IMG/VR virus record: IMGVR_UViG_3300030331_000836
Span: 1 to 26,236 of that record
Origin: a virus
Length of the DNA: 26,236 bases
Reading direction: 5' to 3' (one strand)
Made by a program: the position numbers and the translations under genes. A model generated the notes under the pieces. The model was given only the letters and a program-made list of their open reading frames with translations, was not told the DNA's origin and made no database searches. Each line of letters opens with the position of its first letter. Positions within the stretch are counted from its first letter, which is position 1. Positions 1 to 9,300 of this stretch are shown one piece after another.

Positions 1-300
1 CAACTGCGAGAACCAAGGGAGTCAATCCCAACCATACCGTGGGACGAAATGTTTTACAAAGACGCATACGACATTCCCGTAACCGAGGACTCTTTAAAAC
101 GGAAGTCCGACGCAATCCGATCAGCCTACAAAAGATATCTCGTAAAGGCGGAGAATCCGCCGCAAAGAGAGTTCTTTATCGGCAAGCAATACGTCGATCA
201 CGAATTGGTCGTGCGCGTATATTGCAAAAAAGGCCCGATGCGTGAAGATAACGAACCACCACAATCTGGCTGCACCGATAGTCAAGGCTTTGAGCCGTGA
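1..300 (+). CDS. 3' end of a conserved phage protein of unknown function (partial)
   Basis: The reading frame is open from the first base to the TGA at 298-300, so the gene probably begins outside the window. An internal ATG at 49 is possible, but the 16 codons before it (ending in IPTIPWDE) read naturally into the rest. About 99 residues are visible: a charged helical segment rich in Lys and Arg, then a short beta-like stretch (HELVVRVYCKKG) and a polar tail. I recognise no domain. The last 59 bases overlap the nuclease gene that follows in another frame, which suggests co-translation as part of the early/DNA-processing operon. Confidence 0.6.
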   Translation, partial: QLREPRESIPTIPWDEMFYKDAYDIPVTEDSLKRKSDAIRSAYKRYLVKAENPPQREFFIGKQYVDHELVVRVYCKKGPMREDNEPPQSGCTDSQGFEP

Positions 301-1102
301 TGACTACACCCGTGGGAATAGCCACAGATCCGTAACTCAACTGATTGACTCGCCTCGAGTACGCATACTCAGAGAAAGACACTGGGATTCTTTGGAAGAA
401 GACATCAGTGAAAAGCTCTGGAGTGTACTTGGCACTGCGGTACATAAGGTCTTTGAAGATCACTCCGGCGAGGATGTAATCAGTGAAGAGCGGCTGTTTG
501 TCGAGGTCGATGGTTGGGTGATATCGGGGGCAATAGATCTGCAAGATGCAGATGGCCCTAGTGATTACAAATGCACCTCTGTGTGGGCAGTGATCCACGA
601 AAAGGTTGAGTGGGAATATCAACTAAACGCCTACGCATGGTTGATGAGGCATGCCAAGGGTGTCCACTCCAAGAAGCTAAACATCATTGCGGTGATGCGG
701 GACTGGAACCGGCGGCAGGCGGAATCAAACAATGACTATCCCCAGGCACCCATCGCTACATTAGACATACCTATGTGGAGTGATGAGGAGCAAGACGCTT
801 TCATGGATCACAGGATAGGACTGCACAAAGATGCTGAGTTCCGCAACCTTGTGGACGAACGGCTTCCTGATTGCACCGACGAAGAGCGATGGACAAAGCC
901 ATCAACCTACGCAGTCAAGAAGGGAACGAACAAACGTGCGTTACGAGTGTTTGATTCGCAAGAGGAAGCACAGTCTTACATCGAACAAAACGAACTGGAT
1001 AACAAACATCATATCGAACACAGAATGGGCGAGTACACAAGGTGTGCCGGTAACTGGTGTCGAGTGGCAGAGTTCTGTGATCAGTGGAAGGAGATAGCAT
1101 GA
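242..1102 (+). CDS. PD-(D/E)XK superfamily nuclease (RecB/Cas4-like), probable phage recombination exonuclease
   Basis: A 286-aa protein with a GTG start at 242. The family's core motifs are visible in order: GTAVH with H68, the acidic strand GAID with D99, the D-Y-K triad at 108-110, and the helical Q-x3-Y motif at Q127-Y131. This is the metal-dependent fold of lambda exonuclease, RecB and Cas4. Near the C-terminus are C268, C273 and C279. Cas4 and AddB use C-terminal cysteines plus one N-terminal cysteine for an Fe-S cluster; no N-terminal cysteine is present here, so cluster binding is uncertain. The N-terminal pattern (TNHHNLAAPIVKAL, then SVTQLIDSPR) matches the usual start of related phage nucleases and supports the GTG. 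The likely job is end resection for annealing-type recombination with the downstream mediator and SSB-like protein. There is no cas1 or cas2 nearby. Confidence 0.85.
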   Translation: MKITNHHNLAAPIVKALSRDDYTRGNSHRSVTQLIDSPRVRILRERHWDSLEEDISEKLWSVLGTAVHKVFEDHSGEDVISEERLFVEVDGWVISGAIDLQDADGPSDYKCTSVWAVIHEKVEWEYQLNAYAWLMRHAKGVHSKKLNIIAVMRDWNRRQAESNNDYPQAPIATLDIPMWSDEEQDAFMDHRIGLHKDAEFRNLVDERLPDCTDEERWTKPSTYAVKKGTNKRALRVFDSQEEAQSYIEQNELDNKHHIEHRMGEYTRCAGNWCRVAEFCDQWKEIA

Positions 1103-1344
1103 TCAATCCAGATGAGCAGTTTGAAGAACAGCTAAAAGCTTGGGGTGAAAATAATCCTTGGTTCAAGAATCCAGAAACAGATCTAGAGTTGGAGATGGCA
1201 ATAGATGCCGCGAATCTTCATACGCAGATTACTGAAGCGCATGGCATGCCAACCACTGAGAAAGGCGTGAATCAGTACCTAGGTTTGATTGATGCAGGCA
1301 TGCGTAAGGCTTACCCAGAATATGATTGGAAAACAAATGATTGA
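1099..1344 (+). CDS. Small acidic conserved phage protein, function unknown
   Basis: An 81-aa acidic protein starting MINPDEQFEEQ. I chose the ATG at 1099 over an in-frame GTG at 1084 because it forms an ATGA overlap with the nuclease stop (1100-1102) and has GGAG about 6 bases upstream. It looks helical, with many Asp and Glu residues and the sequence GLIDAGMRKAYPEYDW near the end. No catalytic or binding motif is recognised. Its place inside the recombination operon suggests an accessory DNA-metabolism role, but that is inference only. Confidence 0.7.
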   Translation: MINPDEQFEEQLKAWGENNPWFKNPETDLELEMAIDAANLHTQITEAHGMPTTEKGVNQYLGLIDAGMRKAYPEYDWKTND

Positions 1345-1624
1345 AACCGACAAGACTGTCTTCGAGAAGATGGTGGGCATTTGGAGTATTACCCAAATAC
1401 CACAACTCAAGATGGTGCCAAACGCAGGCAAGGTCAAATTTACTTGGGCGAAAGGACTGATAGCCGAGATGGAGTTCCAGATGTTTGATTCTTTGGAACC
1501 GTTAGAGCTAGTGACCTTTATAGAATCACAGATAGAAAAGGAGCATGGGATAAATGCCAAGCAGTTCAGGTGTGATCTGTCTGGCTATCTAGTGCATCCG
1601 TTTTCAAGCCAAAGGAGTGGCTAA
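1337..1624 (+). CDS. Small conserved protein, function unknown
   Basis: A 95-aa protein read from ATG 1337, overlapping the previous gene by 8 bases. In-frame starts further upstream (1289, 1322) would lie deeper inside that gene. The ribosome site is weak (GGAAAA), as expected for coupled translation. The sequence has alternating strands (GKVKFTWAKGLIAEMEFQ) followed by a helix (PLELVTFIESQIEKEHG), giving a compact alpha/beta protein. I recognise no family. The stop overlaps the region of the next gene's ribosome site. Confidence 0.65.
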   Translation: MIETDKTVFEKMVGIWSITQIPQLKMVPNAGKVKFTWAKGLIAEMEFQMFDSLEPLELVTFIESQIEKEHGINAKQFRCDLSGYLVHPFSSQRSG

Positions 1625-1625
1625 C

Positions 1626-2303
1626 ATGGCGAAAAACAACGTACCTGAGAAGGTAATTGAAGTGCTAAAGGAGATAGGGCTGACCCCACAACAAGCGGGA
1701 TGGGATTGTCATGGCACCTATGTCCTGTTGCACAAAGCTCTGGAGAAGGTGGCTGCACACCGAAAGGTTGTATTTGATGCGCCACAAATACTGACCGCAA
1801 ACGTCTCAGCGAAAGAGGTGGTGGTGCTGGTGACAGGGCGCATGGGTGAGCTGTCCGAATGGAGCATCGGTGAGGCAGCGCCTTACAACAACAAGAACAG
1901 CTATCCATTTGCTATGGCAGAGAAGCGAGCCAAGGATCGAGTGATCCTAAAATTAGTCGGACTGCACGGTGATGTATATAGCGAGGACGAGGCTGATGAG
2001 TTTAAAGAAACGAGACCTGATCACGTCAACGCTCAACCACAAAGCGAACCAAGACCAGTAGCACCAGAACCTGCGCCACAAAAGATCGAAAGTTTGGATT
2101 GGACTGAGAAGCAAGCGAAGTTTTTCTGCAAGACCTGCATAAAAAATCTGAGAGACAATACAACTATCGATGGCTTGAAGAGCCATTGGCACAGTTTCCA
2201 AGCAGAAATAACCACAGTGCAGTCACACTATCCAGAAATGTTTGAAGAACTGAAGGCGGCGTTCACCGCCAAAAGAAAAGCCATAGAAGAAGGAGCAAAT
2301 TGA
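1626..2303 (+). CDS. Conserved phage protein, candidate single-strand annealing / recombination mediator
   Basis: A 225-aa protein from ATG 1626. An in-frame GTG at 1617 is rejected because it sits in the AAGGAG ribosome site (1612-1617). Residues 1-125 form a conserved alpha/beta domain: HKALEKVAAH helix, paired strands (VVFDAPQILT; KEVVVLVTGRMG), then EWSIGEAAPYNNKNSYPFA and the basic helix AEKRAKDRVILKL (98-110). A Pro/Glu linker (about 138-155) leads to a C-terminal helical region with C-x2-C (KFFCKTC). The layout, beta strands followed by a basic helix with a Lys-Arg-rich AKRA/AKDR motif, recalls Rad52- and Erf-like annealing proteins, and the position between an exonuclease and an SSB-like gene fits. 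I have not seen a diagnostic motif, so the annealase role is inference; close relatives are usually labelled hypothetical. Confidence 0.5.
   Translation: MAKNNVPEKVIEVLKEIGLTPQQAGWDCHGTYVLLHKALEKVAAHRKVVFDAPQILTANVSAKEVVVLVTGRMGELSEWSIGEAAPYNNKNSYPFAMAEKRAKDRVILKLVGLHGDVYSEDEADEFKETRPDHVNAQPQSEPRPVAPEPAPQKIESLDWTEKQAKFFCKTCIKNLRDNTTIDGLKSHWHSFQAEITTVQSHYPEMFEELKAAFTAKRKAIEEGAN
2291..2295 (+). promoter_or_regulatory. Ribosome binding site deciding the SSB-like start
   Basis: AGGAG lies seven bases before ATG 2303. It favours that codon over the TTG at 2300. Confidence 0.75.
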
Positions 2304-2635
2304 TGGCGGATTATGGAAGCGAAAAGAGCAAGGGAGGCTTGTTCATCAACAACAAAAGGGATAACCCTAGGCATCCGTACTGGAGGGGGCCAATGACCAT
2401 TACGGCGGCGCAAGGCAGACTTTTGGTGGAGCACTTCAAAGCTGGTGCCGAGACCGTAGAAGTCAGGCTTGCCGGATGGAAGAATCAAAACGAGAACGGC
2501 GATTATATCGGTCTACAGTTGGAAGTGGAGAAGCCAAGAGATAAGCAGGCAGCACCTACGCCTCCACCGCCGCCCCCTCCACCACCTCCAGCGCCCACAG
2601 GTTTTGATGACTTTGAAGATGACATCCCCTTCTAG
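2303..2635 (+). CDS. SSB-like single-stranded DNA-binding protein with polyproline linker and DDIPF tail
   Basis: A 110-aa protein starting at ATG 2303, sharing one base with the previous stop (TGATG) and preceded by AGGAG at 2291-2295. Residues 12-77 look like a small beta barrel (GLFINNKRDNPRHPYWRG; VEVRLAGWKN; YIGLQLEVEK). Residues 87-96 are ten consecutive prolines, and the protein ends FDDFEDDIPF. In bacterial SSB the acidic tail ending in Asp-Asp-Ile-Pro-Phe docks partner proteins such as RecQ, RecO and exonuclease I; here the match is essentially exact. The barrel itself has no textbook SSB signature, so the ssDNA-binding role rests on the tail, the linker layout and the neighbours. 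A run of ten prolines should stall ribosomes and depend on the host factor EF-P. Confidence 0.65.
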   Translation: MADYGSEKSKGGLFINNKRDNPRHPYWRGPMTITAAQGRLLVEHFKAGAETVEVRLAGWKNQNENGDYIGLQLEVEKPRDKQAAPTPPPPPPPPPPAPTGFDDFEDDIPF

Positions 2636-2987
2636 CCATCAAGACAGTCGTCACGATGAGATGCGCGAGCAGTGCCAGGCGTTTCACAACGCACACCCAG
2701 AGGTGTGGAAGCTGTTCGTGCATTTCACCTTTACGATGATCCGCAAGGGTTACCCGAACTATAGCGTCAACGCTATCTTTGAGCGTATCCGATGGGAGAA
2801 AGATCAAGGCGGCGATGGGATTAGTCAGTTCAAGCTGAACAACAACTACCGTGCTTTCTACGCCCGTCGTTTCATGCGGATGTATCCAAAGCATGATGGG
2901 TTTTTCAGAACGCGAGAACTTAAGAGTGTAGATCGACCGGCGACAGAGCTACCAGAACTGGCACCTAGTTACTTTGAAAATGGATAG
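2607..2987 (+). CDS. Widespread phage/prophage conserved protein, function unknown
   Basis: A 126-aa protein read from ATG 2607, overlapping the SSB-like gene by 29 bases. AGG at 2599-2601 favours this start, but ATG 2619 or 2661 are possible. The core is a recognisable phage family: HPEVWKLFVHFTFTMIRKG, then YSVNAIFERIRWEKD, FKLNNNYRAFYARRFMRMYP and GFFRTREL. Relatives commonly sit among phage recombination and replication genes. The many Arg and aromatic residues could suit nucleic-acid contact. No catalytic motif is visible and no function is assigned. Confidence 0.75.
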   Translation: MTLKMTSPSSHQDSRHDEMREQCQAFHNAHPEVWKLFVHFTFTMIRKGYPNYSVNAIFERIRWEKDQGGDGISQFKLNNNYRAFYARRFMRMYPKHDGFFRTRELKSVDRPATELPELAPSYFENG

Positions 2988-3135
2988 CTGGCACATGAAA
3001 TGCTTGGACTGCAATCGTAAAGGTTATCTTCAAGATTTCCCGAAGAAATGTCCGTCATGCGGCTCTGAGTCACTGCTGATTACAGATCTGAGGTTTAGAA
3101 AAAGGAAGCGAGAGAACAAGAAATGCGAATCGTGA
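2980..3135 (+). CDS. Small zinc-ribbon protein
   Basis: A 51-aa open frame from ATG 2980 to TGA 3133-3135. It carries two CxxC knuckles, C8-x2-C11 (KCLDCN) and C24-x2-C27 (KCPSCG), separated by 12 residues. That is the classic four-cysteine zinc ribbon of small phage and bacterial DNA- or RNA-binding proteins. A Lys/Arg-rich tail (RFRKRKRENKK) follows and would suit nucleic-acid binding. It overlaps the preceding gene by 8 bases and the following gene by 13, consistent with the operon style. There is no strong ribosome site, so expression probably relies on coupling. Could act as a small regulator or a replication/recombination accessory. Confidence 0.7.
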   Translation: MDSWHMKCLDCNRKGYLQDFPKKCPSCGSESLLITDLRFRKRKRENKKCES

Positions 3136-3308
3136 CGTGGATTATTCTATTGGCGGCAACGGTGCTGGCGCACTCGCACGTCCATCAGTGGCGTTTGGTT
3201 GACCAGTACACCAACGAAGATGGCGACACCGTTTGTTCTTGGTTATGCGACTACACTGGGCTTGAATACAGGATAGAGACAGTCGGCTGCTGGAATCCGA
3301 ACGATTAG
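3123..3308 (+). CDS. Small exported cysteine-containing protein, function unknown
   Basis: A 61-aa protein starting at ATG 3123 inside the zinc-ribbon gene's tail. Residues 1-17 are a short basic start plus a hydrophobic stretch (IVTWIILLAATVLA) ending AHS, which reads as a signal peptide or membrane anchor. The mature part has three cysteines (C38, C42, C56) and several aromatics, suggesting a small disulfide-bonded periplasmic domain. No family is recognised. The stop TAG at 3306-3308 overlaps the stop of the oppositely oriented giant gene. Possible roles such as superinfection exclusion or envelope modification are speculation. Confidence 0.55.
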   Translation: MRIVTWIILLAATVLAHSHVHQWRLVDQYTNEDGDTVCSWLCDYTGLEYRIETVGCWNPND

Positions 3309-6300
3309 TTGGCTATCGCTCTCAGCCTTGATCCAACATCTATCGTGGGAAGATCAGCTAATTTGTATAGCTCTGGCACAACTTCTAATACATAACGCTC
3401 TCGCAGATTAATCTCACGAATTAAGCGTTGTTTCTCTTCTGGCGTTCTGTCTTGTCGCATGACTGCCTCTCTCTCTTTTCTGAGAGCAGACAGATCTCTA
3501 CGCACACGGTCTACATCACGCTTCATACTGAGAAGATTCTCTCTACCAGCAGTGAATCGCTCCAGTTCTTCTAGTCTGCCAGCGTTGGCTAGGTCATTGT
3601 AACTATTGTAGAAACGGTTTATGTAGTTACTCATTTCGTAGAAGCGTTCTTTCTCTGCACCACCGAACTCGTTTGTGAAGAACCTTTTGATAACAGGATA
3701 TTCTCTGATCCTCATCGCAGGCATCACTGCTTGATTGTCGCCTTGCAGTCCCTTACTTCTCAAAACCAAGTCGCTCGTGTCTAACAGATAGGAACCTATC
3801 GTGCCGGTGTATCCTCGAATCAAATAGTCCGTCTTGATTGGACTCACGCCCAAAGTCTGGCCTATGAGCTTTGCTAACTCACTGGTGCCGATAGTTTCTT
3901 GAAACTCTTGTGCGTCTCCCTGATCAATAAATACAGGCGTTATAGGTCTGCCTCTGTATGCACTATAGTTTGCGAGCACCTCAATAGCAGGAGCTACCGC
4001 CTGCACCCCGAACGGGTTGATCTCTAAGGTGCTTACTATCCCTCTGCCTAGAGAAGCAGCGGTCTCTCTTGCTGTTGCATCATCTGTCGCGTATCTCAGT
4101 ATTCTTTCAGGAATAGTTTTGAATAACAGGCCAACCTCGAACGGTATTGGGTATCTAAACGCAACACCGTCAGGGCCTGGAACAATCCAGAAATTGTCTT
4201 TGATTTCTTCTGTTTGTTCTTTGTACTGCTCATCATCACTGACCATCATGTAGTACATGGCAGTCACTGCGGCTATCGTGGAGCCGCGCATAATAAAAGA
4301 GCGTGCCGCCTGACCGCGATCTAGATTCTTGTTGGCGTTTCTCTTGCCTCGAGCGGCATTCAACAGCAAGTCCAAACCCTGAAGCCTAGCATTCAAGAAA
4401 GGTATGGCTGTTGTTAACAGACGCATCACAGGGTGACTTCCACGGCGACCGAAGTTCATGACCTCTTTCGCTTGGAACACTGCTTCAGCTTCATCCCCTG
4501 TACGAGCGAGCACATCTTCATACACCGCCTTCCTAGTTGCGAAGTCTGATCTGGTGGTCACGTCACCCATAAAGTTCCACAACCCTATAAAAGGTTTGGC
4601 AACCCCAAGTGTGGTGTCTTGTACGAAACCGCGCTCTTTAAGAAGATTATTAAGATACTTGCCGATGTCTTTTGGATCTTTGGAGTAGTCATAACCACCG
4701 ACAACGCCGGTTCTTTCTAGATCCGTCATGTCCTCAGTGAAACCTTTCAAGGTGCTTGCCACTGGAACGAAGTTAGCGCCAGACGTTACATAGGCAGATA
4801 ACGTATCTCGCATCATGTTGGCTAGGATAAACCCTGGTTCTCTTGTGACCATCTCCCTTAATAGGTTTGCCGGTGCTCCAAGAACAGTCTCCAGTATGTC
4901 GAAACCGTTGCCTCCGGCGAGTGGCTGCAATGATTGATAGACAAGTGGGTCTTCTATCGTAAATTTACGATCTTTTCCGTTTACCCTGAAGCTGACCGTG
5001 GGTCTACCGTCTACAGCTTCCCCTTGGGGTATCTCGCTACTCATACCGTAACGAACCATGTTTCTAACAACACGCTGCTGGGCAACGTTCTTCATGCCCA
5101 TATCAATCGCGGCATTTAGATTCATAACAACAGCATCAAGCAACGGAACGTTAAGTTGTTTTTCGCTGCCTGTTATCGGCTTGAAGGTAGATACAGATGT
5201 GAGGTTGTTGAACATATTCGGTATGCTCGTTAAATCTTCACCCATAGCTTGTCTGTAGAACGGAACATAGTCTGACTTAGCGGCCCAGATCTCAGCCATT
5301 TCTTCTGTTAAAACACCAGTATCCCGCAAAAACTTAATCGTGTTTCTATTGTAGGACTGCCAAGCGTCATACCAGTCCTTGATGATTGAGTTTCCGTTTT
5401 CATCAAGATACTGCTCTGCATTCTCAATCACTAATCTGTGCTGCTCTGGCGTGCCTGGCGAGTCAATGCCTCTGGCCCTCAAACCTTGCGCTCTTTTAGC
5501 TATCGCATACGCCTGTGCGTCTTCCTCAAGAGAGCCATGTTCCTTGGTGAACAACATGCCCATGACATCTATCAAGCCATCAAACTTCACGGTCTCACCC
5601 GCTCTGTCAGAGTTCTCAGTAAACGTGTGCTCGAAATCTACGACTTTGGTCAGACCATTTTCGTATACAGGCACACCGTTTGCGATGGCTTGTGCAGCTA
5701 TCGCGTTCGATCTATCCGCTGCCATGAGCGCGGGTATCGCCGACGAACTAGCCAGCACGTCCCTATCAAATTTATTCTCATACGCCTCTATCTGTGCGTA
5801 CTGAAAGATAGCGCCCTGCTTTGCTCTGGTCAGGAGTTGATCTATCGGCCCTTGATCTAGGGCGTTTAGGTAAGTGTCGCCCGGAGTCTCATCCTCTGGG
5901 TTAGCAATGAGCATGTTATCCATAGCAGACTGCACATACTCTGGACGCTCTGGTGCATTTGCTCGAGAGAACATCGCTCTTTCTTCCGGCGGCAGCACTG
6001 CACCTCTTTCTGGGTCAGCGGCTACAGCTTGAGCGTATGGGTCTGCTGATGGATTGAACTTAGGGACAAAGCCGGTTGGTGCGTTCTCGGCAGTAGATAT
6101 GTTTTGCTCTACTACCTCTTTGACCTTGCCTTCTGGAATACGTTTAGATTCTAGCCTCGGCGCTGCTCGGCTAAACGCTGGGCCTTCTTCTTGGCGGTCA
6201 ACTGTTGTAGTCTCTGGACGAATAACCCCATCTTGCCTTCTGGCACTTGGCTGATCATCGTCGGCTCGCTTTCTGTCTGCGTCCCTGAGTGCTTTTTCAA

Positions 6301-9300
6301 CCCTTCCACGGGGTACTCCTTCTTTCTCAGCAAGTATCTCTGCTGCGTCAAGATAATCGTTGTCAGAGCCTCGACCGGGCTGAACCCCTAGTGCCCTGAA
6401 CAATTGTTTCTCAGGATACCACATCAGTGCCTGAAAGTCGGCGGTACTTATGTTGTAGTTTCTCTGCCTCAGTCTTTCCTTAGCCGCATCCACAACCTCA
6501 CGCATGTAAGCTCTCTCTACAACGCCCTTTGGCGTTGCCTGAAGCTGCGGTGCCATGTTCTTTACATAGGTTCCAGTCTTCTTGAAGATCTCTGGCTTGA
6601 CGTGATTTACGCCCTTTTCAGCTTTGTACTCCTTGTAGAACCTTTGGTATCGGCGCTCGACATCTCGTATAAACTCATCGAATAGCTGGGGATCTTGATA
6701 AACCTCAGTGCGTGTTTGATCGTTGCCCTTGAGAACTTCGTTGATCAGCTTACGAGGCAGTCCACCAGTCTTCTTTACCAGCGTCTTCAGTTCATTTCGA
6801 CGCTCTACCCTTGCCTCATCGCCCAAGCCATCTGTGAACGGCCTACCGATGGCTCTGTTCCACATACGCATCCACCAAATATCCATAGTCAACGGATCGT
6901 AGTTGCCTCGGATATTCTGATAAAAGCCTTGGCCTATCTTTGGCCCAAGGATGTAGCTGCCTTTGACAACCACATCAGCACCTTCTGCGCTGGGCACCTT
7001 GATAGCGTCAAATCCAACTTCAGCATTGAAGTCATCAGCGAAAGCAGAAAGCTCCCTGACTGTGAAGTCCTCATCTAAGAAGTCTCTAATCGCTTGGTTC
7101 TGACCGCTCTTGCTAAACTCATTGTGGAACTTGAACGCTTCCAACATGGCGGCGTTGCGCTCACCGCCTTTATTAAATTCTTTCGTGGTTTCTGGAAAGC
7201 GACCGTTCTTCATGTGATATCTAAAGATATCTGTCGCCATCTCGAAGTTATCCACAACCGCCTGTCCGTTTGATGTGACGGCAAGACCAAAATCAAACAC
7301 CGCCTCTGTATCAGGCGATTGCATAATCTGCGGCTCGACAAGTTGCATGACAGCCTTTGCTGCTTTTATCTTGCTGTCATACCAGCCAATAGCATTTGCA
7401 TCGTTCTCTAGGGCAACCAGAGCCTCTGTGGCGAGCATGTCTGACAATATGTCGATGTTCTCTGGCGTATAATCAAATGGCTCTGTGCGGCCTGTAGCGT
7501 TCTGCCAGCGGTCTTGTAAGAACTGTGCAGCCTCAACAAGCGTTCTCTTCTGCTGCGGTTTGTAGGTGTTGTCTTTCATCTGCTTCAACTCTTCCTGAGT
7601 CGGTAACAGATTCGTGTTAGTCATCCCTATTTGGGCTGCTTGACCCATAGGACTTAGAGGTGCAGTTCTAGAGAAAACAAAGTCTGCCATGCGAGGCTGA
7701 CCCAAGCGCCCCTCTTCCTCTGCTCCTGTCGTTGTTGAGGTGGATGTTCTGACGGTGCCTGTAGGAGCATAAGAAGCCTTACCGGCCTTACGCTCCGTTA
7801 GTTGTTCCGTCCTGACATCACGTGATCTGGCACCTATTCTGCCGGTGCTGATGTCCTGAATAATAGAATCGAATGATGTAAAGCCAGAGCCGTCCAAGGC
7901 GCTCTTTAGTTTCACCATGAACTGTCTGATTCTGTTTAGTAGTGCTCTTGGCTTTCCGGCGACAATCTTTGGGTTAGCTCTTTGGTCTCTTACAAGTTCA
8001 GCAACAGCCTCTTCATTCTGTTGAACAGGGTTCAGTTCCTTGTAGGTTGCTCTAGCCCAATCTAAATATGTTTGATTGCCAGACTTCTTGAGTTCCTTCG
8101 CTTTCTTGCTAAGTAGATTCCATTCTTTCACCTTGAAGAGATCCATCATCCTCATGGCGTGAACGCTTTCATGGTTCAGCGTACTGATGAGAGCCGCCTC
8201 GACTTGCTCTTCAGTCATTGACGGATCTGTTTTCACCGCGTCAACAGACAAGAAGATCCTGTTGAGATCTGGCGAAAAGTATCCTTGGCTATCTAGGCCA
8301 GCGGCTTTGCCCTCTGGATCGGCCTCCTCTAGGCGAACAAACGTGCGAGACCCTAGCTCACCACCAACAACATCTTCTCGAGCAACCTCTTCACCGGGCT
8401 GTCGCGGTCTGATGCCATAAACAACATTACCGTCAGCATCTCTTGATGATGATCGGAGAGCGTAGTCCACATTTACAGGAACATCCGAAAGTCCCAAGCC
8501 CTTCATCTCGCGCTCCATAGCTGCTCGGAACCGATCTAGTGCCGCTTCATCTACAGGGGTAGGAGAGGGCAGTAGTGCGACTGGTGCCGCCTGCTCAATG
8601 ACACCTTGGGCTTGAACGTCTGAGATAACCTGATTGGCTGAGTCAAGATCAGTGATACCCGACTCTTCAGCCACTGTCACTGCGCTTGCATTAGGATCTC
8701 TTTGAAGGGTTTCGACGGCTTTCTTGAACTGATAGCCAGTGTATGGCTTGAGCTTAAATACAGGCAGCTTGGTTGGAGAATCGAATCTTGGCAGAGAGCG
8801 AAGCTTTTGCGCGAATAGCTTGAACTCACCCTCCGTCATCTGACTGAGGTTTGTGTCTGGAGCAACCCCAGCAAAACGCTCAGCGAGATACTTCAACTCT
8901 GGGGAGTCTATTGGCGATGTAATGTTTTTAGCGTCTAGTACGTTTTGCAGAAACTGCCTAGAGACAAACTTATCTCTGTAAACGGATTCATCTACACGAC
9001 CGATACCAGTGTTTGCGTTGGCTTTGTCGGCAAATGCTTGAGCTTCGCCTGCATTTCTGCCGAACGGCACAATACGAGGCATGTTTTTCTTTGGCCTGCC
9101 GGTTTCTAGATAGGCTTGTTTTTCTTGGGGATTTAGCTTTCTGCCTCGAACAACTTCGCCTGCACTGCTGACAACAACATAGTTGGGCACTGTTGCATTA
9201 CGCTTGCGTCTGTCTTCTACACGATAGCTTTCTGTCTCTGGTAGACCATTAACGCGAGTGTCTGTCAGGTTGATTAGCTTGTCGCCTAAAACGCCCTTGG

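Noticed and set aside
176-622. 148-residue open frame on the minus strand opposite the nuclease gene
   Set aside because: It runs antisense through the conserved nuclease motifs, has no ribosome site and shows no recognisable protein pattern.
242-1102. Cas4 of a CRISPR adaptation module
   Set aside because: No cas1, cas2 or repeat array is present, and the neighbours are recombination-type phage genes.
3290-3330. Bidirectional terminator between the converging operons
   Set aside because: I found no GC-rich inverted repeat with a flanking T-run; the stops overlap with no intergenic space.
5379-5860. Two open frames of about 140 residues on the plus strand inside the giant gene
   Set aside because: They are Ser/Cys/Leu-rich antisense readings of a continuous 2551-codon gene and overlap each other in different frames.
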